A stretch of DNA of 63,317 nucleotides from JAILEN01 sp036723975. Its GTDB lineage: Bacteria; Bacillota; Clostridia; Lachnospirales; Lachnospiraceae. This document shows, piece after piece, positions 49,361-58,707 of the stretch (its first letter is position 1; the number at the start of each line of letters is the position of its first letter). Below the pieces are notes generated by a model. The model saw only the letters and a list, made by a program, of their open reading frames with translations, was not told the origin of the DNA and did not search any database. Location: NCBI GenBank assembly GCA_036723975.1, contig DAIMGJ010000014.1, forward strand, positions 1 through 63,317, given 5' to 3'. The position numbers and the translations under genes were made by a program.

Positions 49361-51419
49361 GATTCTTCACCTCCTTATTGAGTGTAAGTCCCTCGTCCAC
49401 CAGACGCTTCATAACACTTTCAAACTCATTAATTTGGATGGGTTTCGGTATATATCCGTCAAACCCGTTGCTTAAGAACAGATCTTTTACACCACCGACA
49501 GCATTGGCACTGATTGCCACACTGAAAAGTTTTTGTTTTTTCTGATCCGCCACAAACTGCATGCGTTTTAATGCTTCTATGCCGTCCATCTCCGGCATCA
49601 TATAATCCATAAAAACGATGTCATAATCATTTTTTGTAATCTTTACCACTGCTTCTTTTCCGGAATTCGCCGTATCAACATTCATGTTGTACTCCCTAAA
49701 AAGGCTCTTGGCTACCACCAGATTCATAGGCTCATCATCCACAATCAACGCTCTGATTCCGTCTAACGTTAAGGTCGATTCTGTTAGATTCGTTTCCTCT
49801 ACCGGCTTTGGAGCTTCCCCGTTTAAGAACTTTACAATGGAATAACCATAGAGCGGCTTTTGAATCACAAACACCTTACTACCGGGGGTGACCTCGAATC
49901 CGGCTCGTGCAGATACCACTACCGTAATGCCCCAGTTGACCATTTCATCAAAATAATTTGGGGAAGCCAAGTATTCCTCTTCGCCCATAAACACATGGGT
50001 AATCTCCTCATCCTTCACCATCGACTTAAGTTCAGTTAAAGAAGATGCAAAAAACAGATTTGCATTCAATCCTTTTGCCAAATTTGTTGCTGTATTGCTG
50101 TAAAATTCACGTACACCGGCAACCTTAAACTTGCCGGGCAAGAGATAAAAGATTGCATGAGGCTCTATTCCTCTCGCAAGACTAAGGGTTGGAGATGCAT
50201 CCACCACATCCTGCGCCACACTGACACGAACCGTAGTTCCTCGATTTTTTTCACTTTCCACGGACACAAAGCCATCCATGCAACGTGCAAAACCATAAAC
50301 AATGGAAAGTCCCAGGCCGATACCACCGGTATCGCGATTCCGTTTGCTGTTAGCCTGATATCCTCCTTTTCCTGCGTTTTCAAGATCCACCGCTGTCATA
50401 CCGCATCCCGTATCCGTTACCTCAATCATCAGATTCAATCCATAATCCCGCTTGATGCCGGATATTTTTACATAGACACCACCTCTTTGGGTAAACTTAT
50501 AGGAGTTATCCAGTAAATGCCGCAATATCTTTTGCAGCTTTTTTACATCGCCACGCATAACGGAAGGAAGGGTAGGGTCTAAATCCACACACAGTTCCGG
50601 TCGTTGCTTTGTATCGTAGTTTTTGTATTCGGAAATCATGTCCTCCCACAGGGAAGAGGTGGCATAAGCATCGTTATCTACCGTTACATTTCCTCTTTGA
50701 ATCTCACTGTAATCCTGGATGTTTTCAATCTGGCGAAACATTTTTCTTCCTGCATCCCGGATGGAAGAAATATCTTCCCGGTTTTCTTTTTTCAAAATAA
50801 TGGAACAAATACCGATGATGACATTGACCGGCGTACGAAGTTCATGGGAAATATTAACCAAAAAATCCTCCATAGCGATCTGTTCGGAAAGAGATAGGGC
50901 ATCTCGTTTTGCAATCTCCCTGCTCTGAGACAGACTTTCCGTAATAACGGCACTTAACACCCGATACACGCAAGACATGGAAACGCAATGAAGTAAAATA
51001 CGGGAAATATTTAATGCATCAAATGCAATAAATCCGGTATTGTACGCCCAAACAATATGTACAATGATAAGCAGGAAAAACTCAAAAAGACCAAGACGTA
51101 AGAAATCCTGACGTCTCAGTAAAGTGGTGATCGTCATAAATAACGCAGACACGGCGATTATATCAAAAAAACTGGTTTGATGTACGCCGTGATAGAAGGC
51201 AACCAACAGGGAAAATACAAGATAATAGTTTTCCCTGTTGGTATCAGTATAAGACTGTTTGATGTGAAGAGTCCAGGCAAAAACTACTCCCACCACAATC
51301 AATGGTGGTACCCAAAACTCCCAGCCTTGGGAAATGCTTTCCACAATCGCCCCAAGACAGGACATGGTAACAAACACCAATACCATACCGTGTTTTTTGG
51401 TAGTAGAAATCTCTCCCAT
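49353..51419 (-). CDS. Hybrid histidine kinase with pseudo-receiver and receiver
   Basis: A 688-residue kinase: five to six membrane helices (about 12-160), HisKA with His192 (ISHELRTPVN), HATPase with N-box Asn305 region and the glycine-rich GGIGLGLSIVYG, a degenerate receiver-like stretch (about 420-535, no acceptor Asp), and a true receiver with Asp605 (IVFMDYMMPEMDG). It lies downstream of the pilM-N-O genes by 99 nt and overlaps the DegV-kinase gene by 8 nt. Two hybrid kinases, an HPt and a receiver protein would form one phosphorelay. Confidence 0.9.
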   Translation of the reverse strand: MGEISTTKKHGMVLVFVTMSCLGAIVESISQGWEFWVPPLIVVGVVFAWTLHIKQSYTDTNRENYYLVFSLLVAFYHGVHQTSFFDIIAVSALFMTITTLLRRQDFLRLGLFEFFLLIIVHIVWAYNTGFIAFDALNISRILLHCVSMSCVYRVLSAVITESLSQSREIAKRDALSLSEQIAMEDFLVNISHELRTPVNVIIGICSIILKKENREDISSIRDAGRKMFRQIENIQDYSEIQRGNVTVDNDAYATSSLWEDMISEYKNYDTKQRPELCVDLDPTLPSVMRGDVKKLQKILRHLLDNSYKFTQRGGVYVKISGIKRDYGLNLMIEVTDTGCGMTAVDLENAGKGGYQANSKRNRDTGGIGLGLSIVYGFARCMDGFVSVESEKNRGTTVRVSVAQDVVDASPTLSLARGIEPHAIFYLLPGKFKVAGVREFYSNTATNLAKGLNANLFFASSLTELKSMVKDEEITHVFMGEEEYLASPNYFDEMVNWGITVVVSARAGFEVTPGSKVFVIQKPLYGYSIVKFLNGEAPKPVEETNLTESTLTLDGIRALIVDDEPMNLVVAKSLFREYNMNVDTANSGKEAVVKITKNDYDIVFMDYMMPEMDGIEALKRMQFVADQKKQKLFSVAISANAVGGVKDLFLSNGFDGYIPKPIQINEFESVMKRLVDEGLTLNKEVKNHA

Positions 51420-51518
51420 GACTGCTCTCCCCTATGGCTGTATTACTACTTTTCCATTTTAATTCTCTAATGTGCTGCTCAATAACGTTTTTGGTTTTTG
51501 TAAAGGCTTGATCTGGTA

Positions 51519-52142
51519 TTATAATCCATCCGAGCCTCCTTCTTCTGTTTCCGGGACTGTTACAGCCTCCGGTAATCCTGCATCCGTATTTTTGCCGACC
51601 AAAGTTTCATAAAAGGTGGCAGAAACCGTCACATTTACGGCTCCGGTAAGAGCACTGTTACTGTTTTGCACCGGTGCACATCCCACATCGGAGATTAAGC
51701 AACGATAGTGTCCGTAAGTAAGTTTTCCGAGTATATCCATAGCCTGGGAATAGCTTCCGCAGGTATAGGCCAGTTGAAACTCCCGTCGTACCTGGTTGCC
51801 CTCCACTGTTACCGGTGAAAAACTGATGGAGTATGCAGCTGTGGATGAAAGTAAATCGTTTAAGAAATTAATTTCATTGGTACGATTGTTGTAGCTCTCC
51901 ATATAGGTGGCAGAGTTGCCCAACTTCGCCAGTTGTTCTTCCATTCTCTGATATTCCGCTACCTTTGCTTCCGCAACCGTAACGTCAGCTTCCAGTCCCA
52001 CACGCTCTGATTCAAGACGCTGTGTTTCATTGCGAAGCGGCAAATCAACCAGATAATAATACACTACCAAAACCAAAAGAAGTCCCAGGATAATCAAAAG
52101 AACCTGTTCTCTTTTTGTAAAATCTCTGCTTAAAAACTTCAT
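51519..52142 (-). CDS. pilO: Type IV pilus inner-membrane protein PilO-like
   Basis: From the ATG at 52142, one base after the PilN stop and preceded by GGAG, the protein has 207 residues. One N-terminal helix (REQVLLIILGLLLVLVVYYYL) is followed by a coiled coil (about 35-75) and a ferredoxin-like domain, the PilO layout. PilO pairs with PilN in the alignment complex under the pilus. Sequence conservation is low, so the assignment relies on gene order M-N-O and on architecture. Confidence 0.85.
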   Translation of the reverse strand: MKFLSRDFTKREQVLLIILGLLLVLVVYYYLVDLPLRNETQRLESERVGLEADVTVAEAKVAEYQRMEEQLAKLGNSATYMESYNNRTNEINFLNDLLSSTAAYSISFSPVTVEGNQVRREFQLAYTCGSYSQAMDILGKLTYGHYRCLISDVGCAPVQNSNSALTGAVNVTVSATFYETLVGKNTDAGLPEAVTVPETEEGGSDGL

Positions 52143-52143
52143 C

Positions 52144-52821
52144 TTACTCCACCTCACTTTCCAATGCCTCTGAGGTGGCATCTTTTAAATAAATCGTTAC
52201 CTGTCCGGTAGCTCCGGCGGTTCCCTGTAATGCGGTGATATCAGAAGTCAAAGAGTTGTAAATCACACCATCATCGTTGGTGGAAGCGGCAATAACCTCA
52301 CAGTGATCCACCATGTCATCCCCTTCAATCTCTGCTACAATCTCTCCGATTTCATGGAAGGTAACCCCCGTAATCGGGATATTTACTTCATTTCCCGTAA
52401 TGGTCCAGGAACCCACCTGTGCACGATTTAGGATGTACTTATTGATCAGTTCCACCACTTCCATACGATTCTGAAGAGCCAATTCCTCCGGCGTCATATC
52501 AGAGTAGGTATAATGAGCATATTTTTCTTCCACTTCACTGTAGGAATCGATGGTAGCATTTGCTTCATCCAATCGCACCTGCAGGGAATTTACCTCGGAA
52601 GACAACTGATTGAAAGCAACCAGACGATCCACAACAAAAAACTTGGAAATCAATAACGCGAATATCAAAATAAGTATGATACCCGGCACCATAATTTCCA
52701 TTTTCATGGGGGTCACACCGATTTGGGCAAAGTTAATCTTGTCCTTGGTGGGATATCCGTCCTTTCCCAATCTCTTTCTTATTTTTTTTCTTTTTTCCAT
52801 AACAAAAGTATTAGCGTCCAT
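52144..52821 (-). CDS. pilN: Type IV pilus inner-membrane protein PilN-like
   Basis: A 225-residue protein with a basic cytosolic N-terminus (about 1-38, KINFAQIGV, which could contact PilM), one helix at about 40-62 (MVPGIILILIFALLISKFF), a coiled coil and an alpha/beta domain. PilN bridges cytosolic PilM and the membrane protein PilO. It starts 1 nt after the PilM stop. The assignment rests on gene order and topology. Confidence 0.86.
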   Translation of the reverse strand: MDANTFVMEKRKKIRKRLGKDGYPTKDKINFAQIGVTPMKMEIMVPGIILILIFALLISKFFVVDRLVAFNQLSSEVNSLQVRLDEANATIDSYSEVEEKYAHYTYSDMTPEELALQNRMEVVELINKYILNRAQVGSWTITGNEVNIPITGVTFHEIGEIVAEIEGDDMVDHCEVIAASTNDDGVIYNSLTSDITALQGTAGATGQVTIYLKDATSEALESEVE

Positions 52822-53802
52822 TTACATATCCTTTAAGATTCCGATTGCGTGTAACAAAGAGTCTCCTTCTTCCTTTTGATATTCACTTCCCAAAAACTTT
52901 TCCCATGCGGAATAAACCGGCATATCCAATTGTTCGGCAATTGCGTCTCTTAAGTTCTTAATGTTGGCACCACCGCCACACACCCAAATCTCATCCAGGT
53001 TGTTATCCTGCATACTGTAACGCAGGAAATTCATAGTTCGCATCAATTCCACCGCCATATTGGCAAATGCATTTTTGCACTCATCCGAATCCTGACAATC
53101 TTTGTAATTGTTCAAGAAATAGGTATGAGCGATATGCTCATCCACACCCATGGACTCTGCCAAAATACCGTCAATGGATTTTAATCCGATATCCAAAACA
53201 TGCGTGGTCAAGTACTCTGTTCCATGGAATACATCCATGCGAATGGACTGATATCCAAGGTTTAGTAAACAATAGTCTCTGGTCTCATTGGTCCTTTCGT
53301 AGTTTGCAATCAATCCACGATAGGCAGAAAGCAAAGGAGCTGCTTTTACAAGTTTTAAGCCTGCCTTACGAAGAACATTTCTCACATCCTCAATCAACTG
53401 CTTCGGAACCGCAGCTGCCAGGACTTCCATGGTGTGCTCCTCCTCATTTACACTACGCATTGCAAAGTCAAAGAAATAGTCCTTTAATTCCTCTGTAATA
53501 TAGTCTCTGAACTCGTAAGGAAGATTGTACAAAAGCTGCTCGCCTGTCATAAGAGGCATGGTAACATTTCGTACATATACACGTTCTCCGTTTAGCACAT
53601 ATGCCGCCTGAGAAGCGGAGATTCCGTTTTCCTTCATGGTTTCACGAAGGAATTCTCCCATGGTTTCCTGGGATACCACTACTCCGTTTTTCACAAGGTT
53701 TTCCGGTGTCTCCACCACCACGGTTTTTTTCACTTTTCCGTTTGATAACAGGACAAGCTTTATTCTGTCATGTCCGATATCAATTCCTAATACATTTGCC
53801 AT
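52822..53802 (-). CDS. pilM: Type IV pilus assembly ATPase-like protein PilM
   Basis: An actin-fold protein of 326 residues from the ATG at 53802 (AGGA 5 nt before it). The N-terminal VLGIDIGHDRIKLVLL is the phosphate-binding loop and the C-terminal GGGANIKNLRDAIAEQL is the second conserved block. PilM forms a cytosolic ring that binds the PilN tail. The gene starts 13 nt after pilD ends. A second ATG 12 nt upstream lacks a ribosome site. Confidence 0.93.
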   Translation of the reverse strand: MANVLGIDIGHDRIKLVLLSNGKVKKTVVVETPENLVKNGVVVSQETMGEFLRETMKENGISASQAAYVLNGERVYVRNVTMPLMTGEQLLYNLPYEFRDYITEELKDYFFDFAMRSVNEEEHTMEVLAAAVPKQLIEDVRNVLRKAGLKLVKAAPLLSAYRGLIANYERTNETRDYCLLNLGYQSIRMDVFHGTEYLTTHVLDIGLKSIDGILAESMGVDEHIAHTYFLNNYKDCQDSDECKNAFANMAVELMRTMNFLRYSMQDNNLDEIWVCGGGANIKNLRDAIAEQLDMPVYSAWEKFLGSEYQKEEGDSLLHAIGILKDM

Positions 53803-53815
53803 AGCTATCCTCATC

Positions 53816-54604
53816 TTATATATTTAATAGTCTTAAATACCATTCCACCAAAGGGTTGCCGAATAAGTACATCACAACGGCTCCCACGGAAATAAAAGGT
53901 CCAAAAGGAATCTTTTCTTTTCCCCTTGCAAAGATAAGTCCCAATAATGCTGCCAGAATCACCGAAAACAAACCTGCTACCGTTCCCAAATACAGACCTG
54001 TCACAAAAAACAACTTTATATCACCACCGCCTAAGCTTTCTTTTTGTAGGATGCGATCCAGGGCGAGGGATACCACCAAAAATCCGATTCCGAAAACCAG
54101 CCCTGCCAACACATGCAAAAGAATATAGGTCCATCCCATTTTTAAAAACGGAATGGTAATAGCCCATGCAATCACCGGCAATAGAACGGTTCCGTCGGGA
54201 ATCTCAAAAATCTCCATGTCCACAAGGCTCAAGCAAAACAAGCAGCAGAAAAATACAAAATCTCTTAAAAACAAAACAGATACGCCGTCTTTAAAAAACA
54301 GGATCAGTGTCAATCCGCCAAAAAACAGTTCCGTCAACGGGTAACGAATGGAAATCTTTTCTTTGCAATATCTGCATCTTCCCTTTGAAAAAAGGAAAGA
54401 AACAATTGGTACTAAATCCAATATATGCAATGTATGGTTACAATTTGGACATATGCTTCTGCCGGATAAAAAACTTTTGTTTCTGGCAATTCGATATGCC
54501 GCACAGTTTAAAAAAGAACCAAACACCGCGCCTAATACAAACGAAAGGACAGCGAAATATACCACCATCCAGGTTTGCAATTCACGAAATTCAAACAGCT
54601 TCAT
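53816..54604 (-). CDS. pilD: Prepilin peptidase
   Basis: The 262-residue membrane protease removes the leader from prepilins and N-methylates the new end. It has the four-cysteine zinc domain of bifunctional enzymes (CPNCNHTL and GRCRYCK at about 51-80) and the two catalytic aspartates in SLVDMEIFEIPD and LGGGDIKLFF. The start at 54604 follows GGAG, directly after the pilC stop; an upstream in-frame ATG at 54676 lies inside pilC. Substrates would be the five prepilins encoded between 25.9 and 36.5 kb. Confidence 0.95.
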   Translation of the reverse strand: MKLFEFRELQTWMVVYFAVLSFVLGAVFGSFLNCAAYRIARNKSFLSGRSICPNCNHTLHILDLVPIVSFLFSKGRCRYCKEKISIRYPLTELFFGGLTLILFFKDGVSVLFLRDFVFFCCLFCLSLVDMEIFEIPDGTVLLPVIAWAITIPFLKMGWTYILLHVLAGLVFGIGFLVVSLALDRILQKESLGGGDIKLFFVTGLYLGTVAGLFSVILAALLGLIFARGKEKIPFGPFISVGAVVMYLFGNPLVEWYLRLLNI

Positions 54605-54605
54605 G

Positions 54606-55820
54606 CTACATTGCTCCGTACATACTAAACATTGCAATATAGATGGCGATAACCACGTATCCGGCAAAAGCTGCAATTACCACCAAAATCGCAGGTTCCA
54701 GCTTTGCCAACGCTTCGCTGATAGCGGTAGAAAGCTCCGCATCATAGTATGCTGCAATGGTAGATAACGTCTCCGAAAGTTCACCGGACTCTTCTCCCAC
54801 AGCCGTCATATCCGTAAGAATATCCGGCATGCAACCGCTTTCCTTCATGGAATCGCCTAAGGTATGACCTTCCTCAATTTTACCGGTCATCTTTCCCACT
54901 TCCTGAGAAATATAGTAGTTATCCAGTGCCTTTGCCGTAATGCTGACTGCCTTAGTAAGGGGAAGTCCCGCATCAATCATGGTACAAAGTGTATTGGCAA
55001 ACTGAGACGCAGCATTTAACTGTTGAATATTGCCGAGTACCGGAACACTAAGGCTTTGCTTTGCCAGTTTGATACGTCCTTCCTCGGTATTTCCGTAAAT
55101 CTTGTAAACCAAAATTCCCACAACAGCAATACCAAGTAATAGTCCCCAATACTTCTGGAAAAATCCGGAAAGCACAATCAAAGAGACGGTAATGGCCGGA
55201 AGTTCTGCATCCAATCCGTCGAAAATCTGAATAAAGGTTGGGATAACCTTTACCATCATAACGATGATAACCACAATACCAAGCGCCAACACAAAGGCGG
55301 GATACATCAATGCGCCCTTAACTTTGGCACCGATTTTGGTCTGCTTGTCAAAGTGCTCATACATGGACTCAAAAGCAGTGTCCAGGTTTCCGGACTCCTC
55401 GCCGGCACGGATGGATTCCACGAAGGTCTGGGGAAGAAGTCCCGCGCCGTTTTCTTCAAAACTGGCTGCCAAAGAACGTCCGCCTTCCACATCCGTAGCC
55501 ACCTTCTTTAAAAGCTTTTTTAAAGCCTTGTCCGTGGTTTTCTCATATACCAGATTTACAGCTCTGGCAATGGGAATACCGGACTTTAAAATGATGGCAA
55601 ACTGGGAGCACATCACCGTAAACTGTTTGCTGTTTAGTTTATTGCCGCCGATTTCCATGGTAAGGAAACTTTCTTTTCCTTCTTCCACGGGAGTCACTTT
55701 CAAAACCACATCACAGTCGGCTTTGATACGGTCAATGGCATCCATCTCGTTGTAGCCTTCGATGACGCCGTTGACTCTGGCTCCACTTTTGGATATGGCG
55801 GAATACTTATAAGTAATCAC
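54606..55820 (-). CDS. pilC: Type IV pilus inner-membrane platform protein
   Basis: A 404-residue GspF/PilC protein with two homologous cytosolic halves (about 65-185 and 265-385) and three helices (about 165-190, 215-245 and 370-400). The characteristic ends ('ESIRAGEESGNLDTAFESM', repeated as 'TAVGEESGELSETLSTIAAYYD') are present. PilC transmits rotation from PilB/PilT to the growing fibre. It lies between pilT and pilD. Confidence 0.95.
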   Translation of the reverse strand: MITYKYSAISKSGARVNGVIEGYNEMDAIDRIKADCDVVLKVTPVEEGKESFLTMEIGGNKLNSKQFTVMCSQFAIILKSGIPIARAVNLVYEKTTDKALKKLLKKVATDVEGGRSLAASFEENGAGLLPQTFVESIRAGEESGNLDTAFESMYEHFDKQTKIGAKVKGALMYPAFVLALGIVVIIVMMVKVIPTFIQIFDGLDAELPAITVSLIVLSGFFQKYWGLLLGIAVVGILVYKIYGNTEEGRIKLAKQSLSVPVLGNIQQLNAASQFANTLCTMIDAGLPLTKAVSITAKALDNYYISQEVGKMTGKIEEGHTLGDSMKESGCMPDILTDMTAVGEESGELSETLSTIAAYYDAELSTAISEALAKLEPAILVVIAAFAGYVVIAIYIAMFSMYGAM

Positions 55821-55849
55821 AATAATCTCCTTTTGATTTAAGACCTAAC

Positions 55850-56899
55850 TTATATCGCATTTTTCTTTACATATGAATCATCATGTGCATAGGAAACCGC
55901 TGTTTCTTTTGTGATATCTCCGGAACGTACCAATCGTACAAGTGCCTGATCCATCGTCTGTCCGCCGATTGCTGCGGAAGTAGCAACCGCGTTTGCAATC
56001 TGTGGTGTATTTCCGGAACGAATCAGATTTCGAATGGCATCCGTTACCTGCATATACTCCACCGCAAGAGCGCGTCCGCCACCCTTCTTTGGTACCAACT
56101 GCTGGGTAATAACCGCCACAAGGCACATGGAAAGCTGCAAACGAATCTGGTTTTGCATACCCTCGGAAAACACCTGTACCATACGGTCAATGGAATCGGA
56201 TGCGGAACCGGTATGTAAGGTTCCGAACACCAAATGTCCGGTCTCGGCCGCGGTAATGGCCGTCTCGATGGTATCCTTATCACGCATCTCACCGATTAAG
56301 ATAACGTTTGGATCCTCACGCAAGGATGCGCGCAAGCCCTCGGAAAAGCTCTTGGTATCCTTTCCCACTTCACGCTGATTGATGGCACACAAATCAGGCT
56401 TGTAGATATATTCTACCGGATCCTCTAAGGTCACAATGTGTGCCTTTCTGGTGTGGTTGATTTTATCAATCAATGCAGCTAAGGTGGTAGATTTACCGGA
56501 TCCTGTTTCACCGGTAACTAAAACGATACCTTTATGCAACCCCACCAGTTCCATAACCGCCGGTGGCAGTCCCAAGCCTGCCAAATCCGGAATATTTTCA
56601 CTTAAAAGTCGAAGAGCTACGGAAGGGATGCCCTGCTGTTTAAAAATGTGAATACGACAGCGATTTCCCGCAAAGGTACCTGCCGCGTCCAATTCTCCTT
56701 CTTCCATCAATGTGGCAAAGCCCTTTTCTCCTCCCAGAATCTTTGCATATTCCAAAGCATCCTGCTCGGAAATGATTTCTTCGGACATATTTTCCAGGCC
56801 ACCGCTGACACGGTACTTTGGCGGAAGTCCCGCAATCAAATGTATGTCGCTGCCCCCGTCCTGTTTTGCCTTTGCTACAAGCTCATCCACACTTAACAT
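55850..56899 (-). CDS. pilT: Type IV pilus retraction ATPase
   Basis: A 349-residue hexameric ATPase with Walker A GETGSGKSTTLAALI, the acidic box VTLEDPVEYIYK, the Walker B-like VILIGEMRDKDTIETAI, the His box TGHLVFGTLHTGSA, and the PilT-specific AIRNLIRSG near the C-terminus. Presence of a retraction ATPase predicts dynamic, twitching-capable pili. It starts 2 nt after pilB ends. Confidence 0.96.
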   Translation of the reverse strand: MLSVDELVAKAKQDGGSDIHLIAGLPPKYRVSGGLENMSEEIISEQDALEYAKILGGEKGFATLMEEGELDAAGTFAGNRCRIHIFKQQGIPSVALRLLSENIPDLAGLGLPPAVMELVGLHKGIVLVTGETGSGKSTTLAALIDKINHTRKAHIVTLEDPVEYIYKPDLCAINQREVGKDTKSFSEGLRASLREDPNVILIGEMRDKDTIETAITAAETGHLVFGTLHTGSASDSIDRMVQVFSEGMQNQIRLQLSMCLVAVITQQLVPKKGGGRALAVEYMQVTDAIRNLIRSGNTPQIANAVATSAAIGGQTMDQALVRLVRSGDITKETAVSYAHDDSYVKKNAI

Positions 56900-56901
56900 A
56901 T

Positions 56902-58617
56902 CTAATCCTCCTCGTTTGTCACACGCATAACTTCTTCTGCGGTGGTAACCCCCTCAAGCATCATGCGAAGTGCATTCTCTCGCATGGAAACAAATCCCGT
57001 CTGGGATGATTTTAACTTCTCTTCAATAATGGAGCGTTTTGCCTTTTCGGAAATCAACTCACGCACCTGTGTGCTCATGGGTAGCATTTCAAATATGGCA
57101 GCTCTTCCACGATATCCGGTGTTGAAGCACTCCGGACAACCGGCACCTTTGTAAAACTTCATGCCCGGTTTTTTCGGAAGGCGAAGATCCTCCAGTTCTT
57201 CTGCAGAGGGTTCATACTCCTGCTTACAATTCGGACAGATACGACGTACCAAACGCTGAGAAATAATACCTCTTAAAGCAGATGCTGTAAGGTACGGCTC
57301 TACACCGATATCATACAAACGCTCAATGGTACCCACTGCATCATTGGTATGGATGGTGGAAAGTACCAAACGTCCGGTAATAGCGGCTCTCATGGCAATC
57401 TCTGCTGTTTCGCCGTCTCGGATTTCTCCCACGGCCACAATGTCCGGATCCTGTCGCAAAATAGCGCGAAGGCCGGCTGCAAAGGTCATACCGGTTTTTT
57501 CGTTAATCTGAACCTGGTTGACACCGTCTACGTTATACTCTACCGGATCCTCTAAGGTAACTAAGTTTACCTCCGGTTTGTTTAGCTCGTTTATCATGGC
57601 ATACATGGTAGTGGTTTTACCGGAACCGGTAGGTCCTACCAAAAGAATTACTCCCGAATGCCACTGCATCATTCTGTCAAAGATTTCTTCGTCACGACCG
57701 GTAAGTCCCACCTTTTCCTTGGTCACACGACCATCTGACTTATCCAAAAGTCTGGCAACTATTTTTTCACCGTAAACCGTAGGCAAGGTAGATACACGAA
57801 GGTCAATATCTTTTCCTCTGGCATGGACATTGAAACGTCCGTCCTGAGGGACACGTTTCTCAGAAATATCCAATCCGGAAACCACCTTGATACGGGAAAT
57901 AACGGAATTTTGTAAATCCTTCGGAACCGTCAAAATCTCCCGCATCAGACCGTCGATACGCATACGCACATACAAATCCTCTTCACGGGGCTCAATATGA
58001 ATATCACTGGCTCTCTCGTCCACCGCACGCTCAATAATGGAGTTTACCAAACGAATGGTAGGTGCATTGGAAACGGAATCGTCACCAATGACATTTGCCG
58101 CAAAATTGGAAGTCTGAGGAGTTGCGTCCGTGTTCTGTGAAGCCGCAGACTCCATCTTCATCTCCTCAATTGCTTTGGCAGCGCCCTCGTTTCCGTACAA
58201 TACCTGAATGGCATACTCTACAGAAGAAGAACGGGCAACCATGGGAACTACCTTTTTACGGGCAGATTTTTTAACTTCCTCAATGGCATAAAAATTCAGA
58301 GGATCGCTCATAGCAAGATAGATTTCATCTCGCACAATCTGTACCGGTACCACGCCGTATTGTTTGGCAATGGATTTTGGCACAGACGAAGCTAGCTCAA
58401 TCGGAATCTTTACCTGTGTCAGATCCACATACTCGATACCCAACTGCATCTGTAAAGACTCAATGAGCTGATCCTCTGTAATAATGTTATTCTCTATTAA
58501 AACCGTACCTAAACGGTCTTTTGTTTCTTTTTGGATTTCCAGAGCGCGATTTAACTGATCTTCGTTAATCGTACCTGCCGCAATTAAAAGTTCTCCAAGT
58601 CTACGATATGTAGCCAT
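56902..58617 (-). CDS. pilB: Type IV pilus extension ATPase with tandem c-di-GMP-binding motifs
   Basis: A 571-residue assembly ATPase. The N-terminal MshEN domain has two 24-residue c-di-GMP-binding motifs: residues 6-29 (RLGELLIAAG ... ALEIQ) and 35-58 (RLGTVLIENN ... SLQMQ). In the second, the usual Gly after the first hydrophobic block is Asn. The ATPase core has Walker A GPTGSGKTTTMYAM, Asp box, Walker B-like DIVAVGEIRDGETA, His box, and a four-Cys zinc site (CPNCKQ and GCPECFNTGY). Family knowledge: c-di-GMP binding to MshEN activates pilus extension. A 7-bp inverted repeat lies in its leader. Confidence 0.96.
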   Translation of the reverse strand: MATYRRLGELLIAAGTINEDQLNRALEIQKETKDRLGTVLIENNIITEDQLIESLQMQLGIEYVDLTQVKIPIELASSVPKSIAKQYGVVPVQIVRDEIYLAMSDPLNFYAIEEVKKSARKKVVPMVARSSSVEYAIQVLYGNEGAAKAIEEMKMESAASQNTDATPQTSNFAANVIGDDSVSNAPTIRLVNSIIERAVDERASDIHIEPREEDLYVRMRIDGLMREILTVPKDLQNSVISRIKVVSGLDISEKRVPQDGRFNVHARGKDIDLRVSTLPTVYGEKIVARLLDKSDGRVTKEKVGLTGRDEEIFDRMMQWHSGVILLVGPTGSGKTTTMYAMINELNKPEVNLVTLEDPVEYNVDGVNQVQINEKTGMTFAAGLRAILRQDPDIVAVGEIRDGETAEIAMRAAITGRLVLSTIHTNDAVGTIERLYDIGVEPYLTASALRGIISQRLVRRICPNCKQEYEPSAEELEDLRLPKKPGMKFYKGAGCPECFNTGYRGRAAIFEMLPMSTQVRELISEKAKRSIIEEKLKSSQTGFVSMRENALRMMLEGVTTAEEVMRVTNEED

Positions 58618-58642
58618 AATGCGTCCCCCCTCTAACAGCTTA

Positions 58643-58666
58643 ACAATGCTCTTTAACAGGCATTGT
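58643..58666 (-). promoter_or_regulatory. Inverted repeat in the pilB leader
   Basis: ACAATGC (58643-58649) and GCATTGT (58660-58666) form a perfect 7-bp repeat, 26 nt before the pilB start, in the only sizeable gap between PilZ and pilB. It could be an operator or leader hairpin. No T-run follows. Confidence 0.4.
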
Positions 58667-58707
58667 AAAACATATGCTCATACCTAATTTTAACCTTTTT
58701 TTCTATG

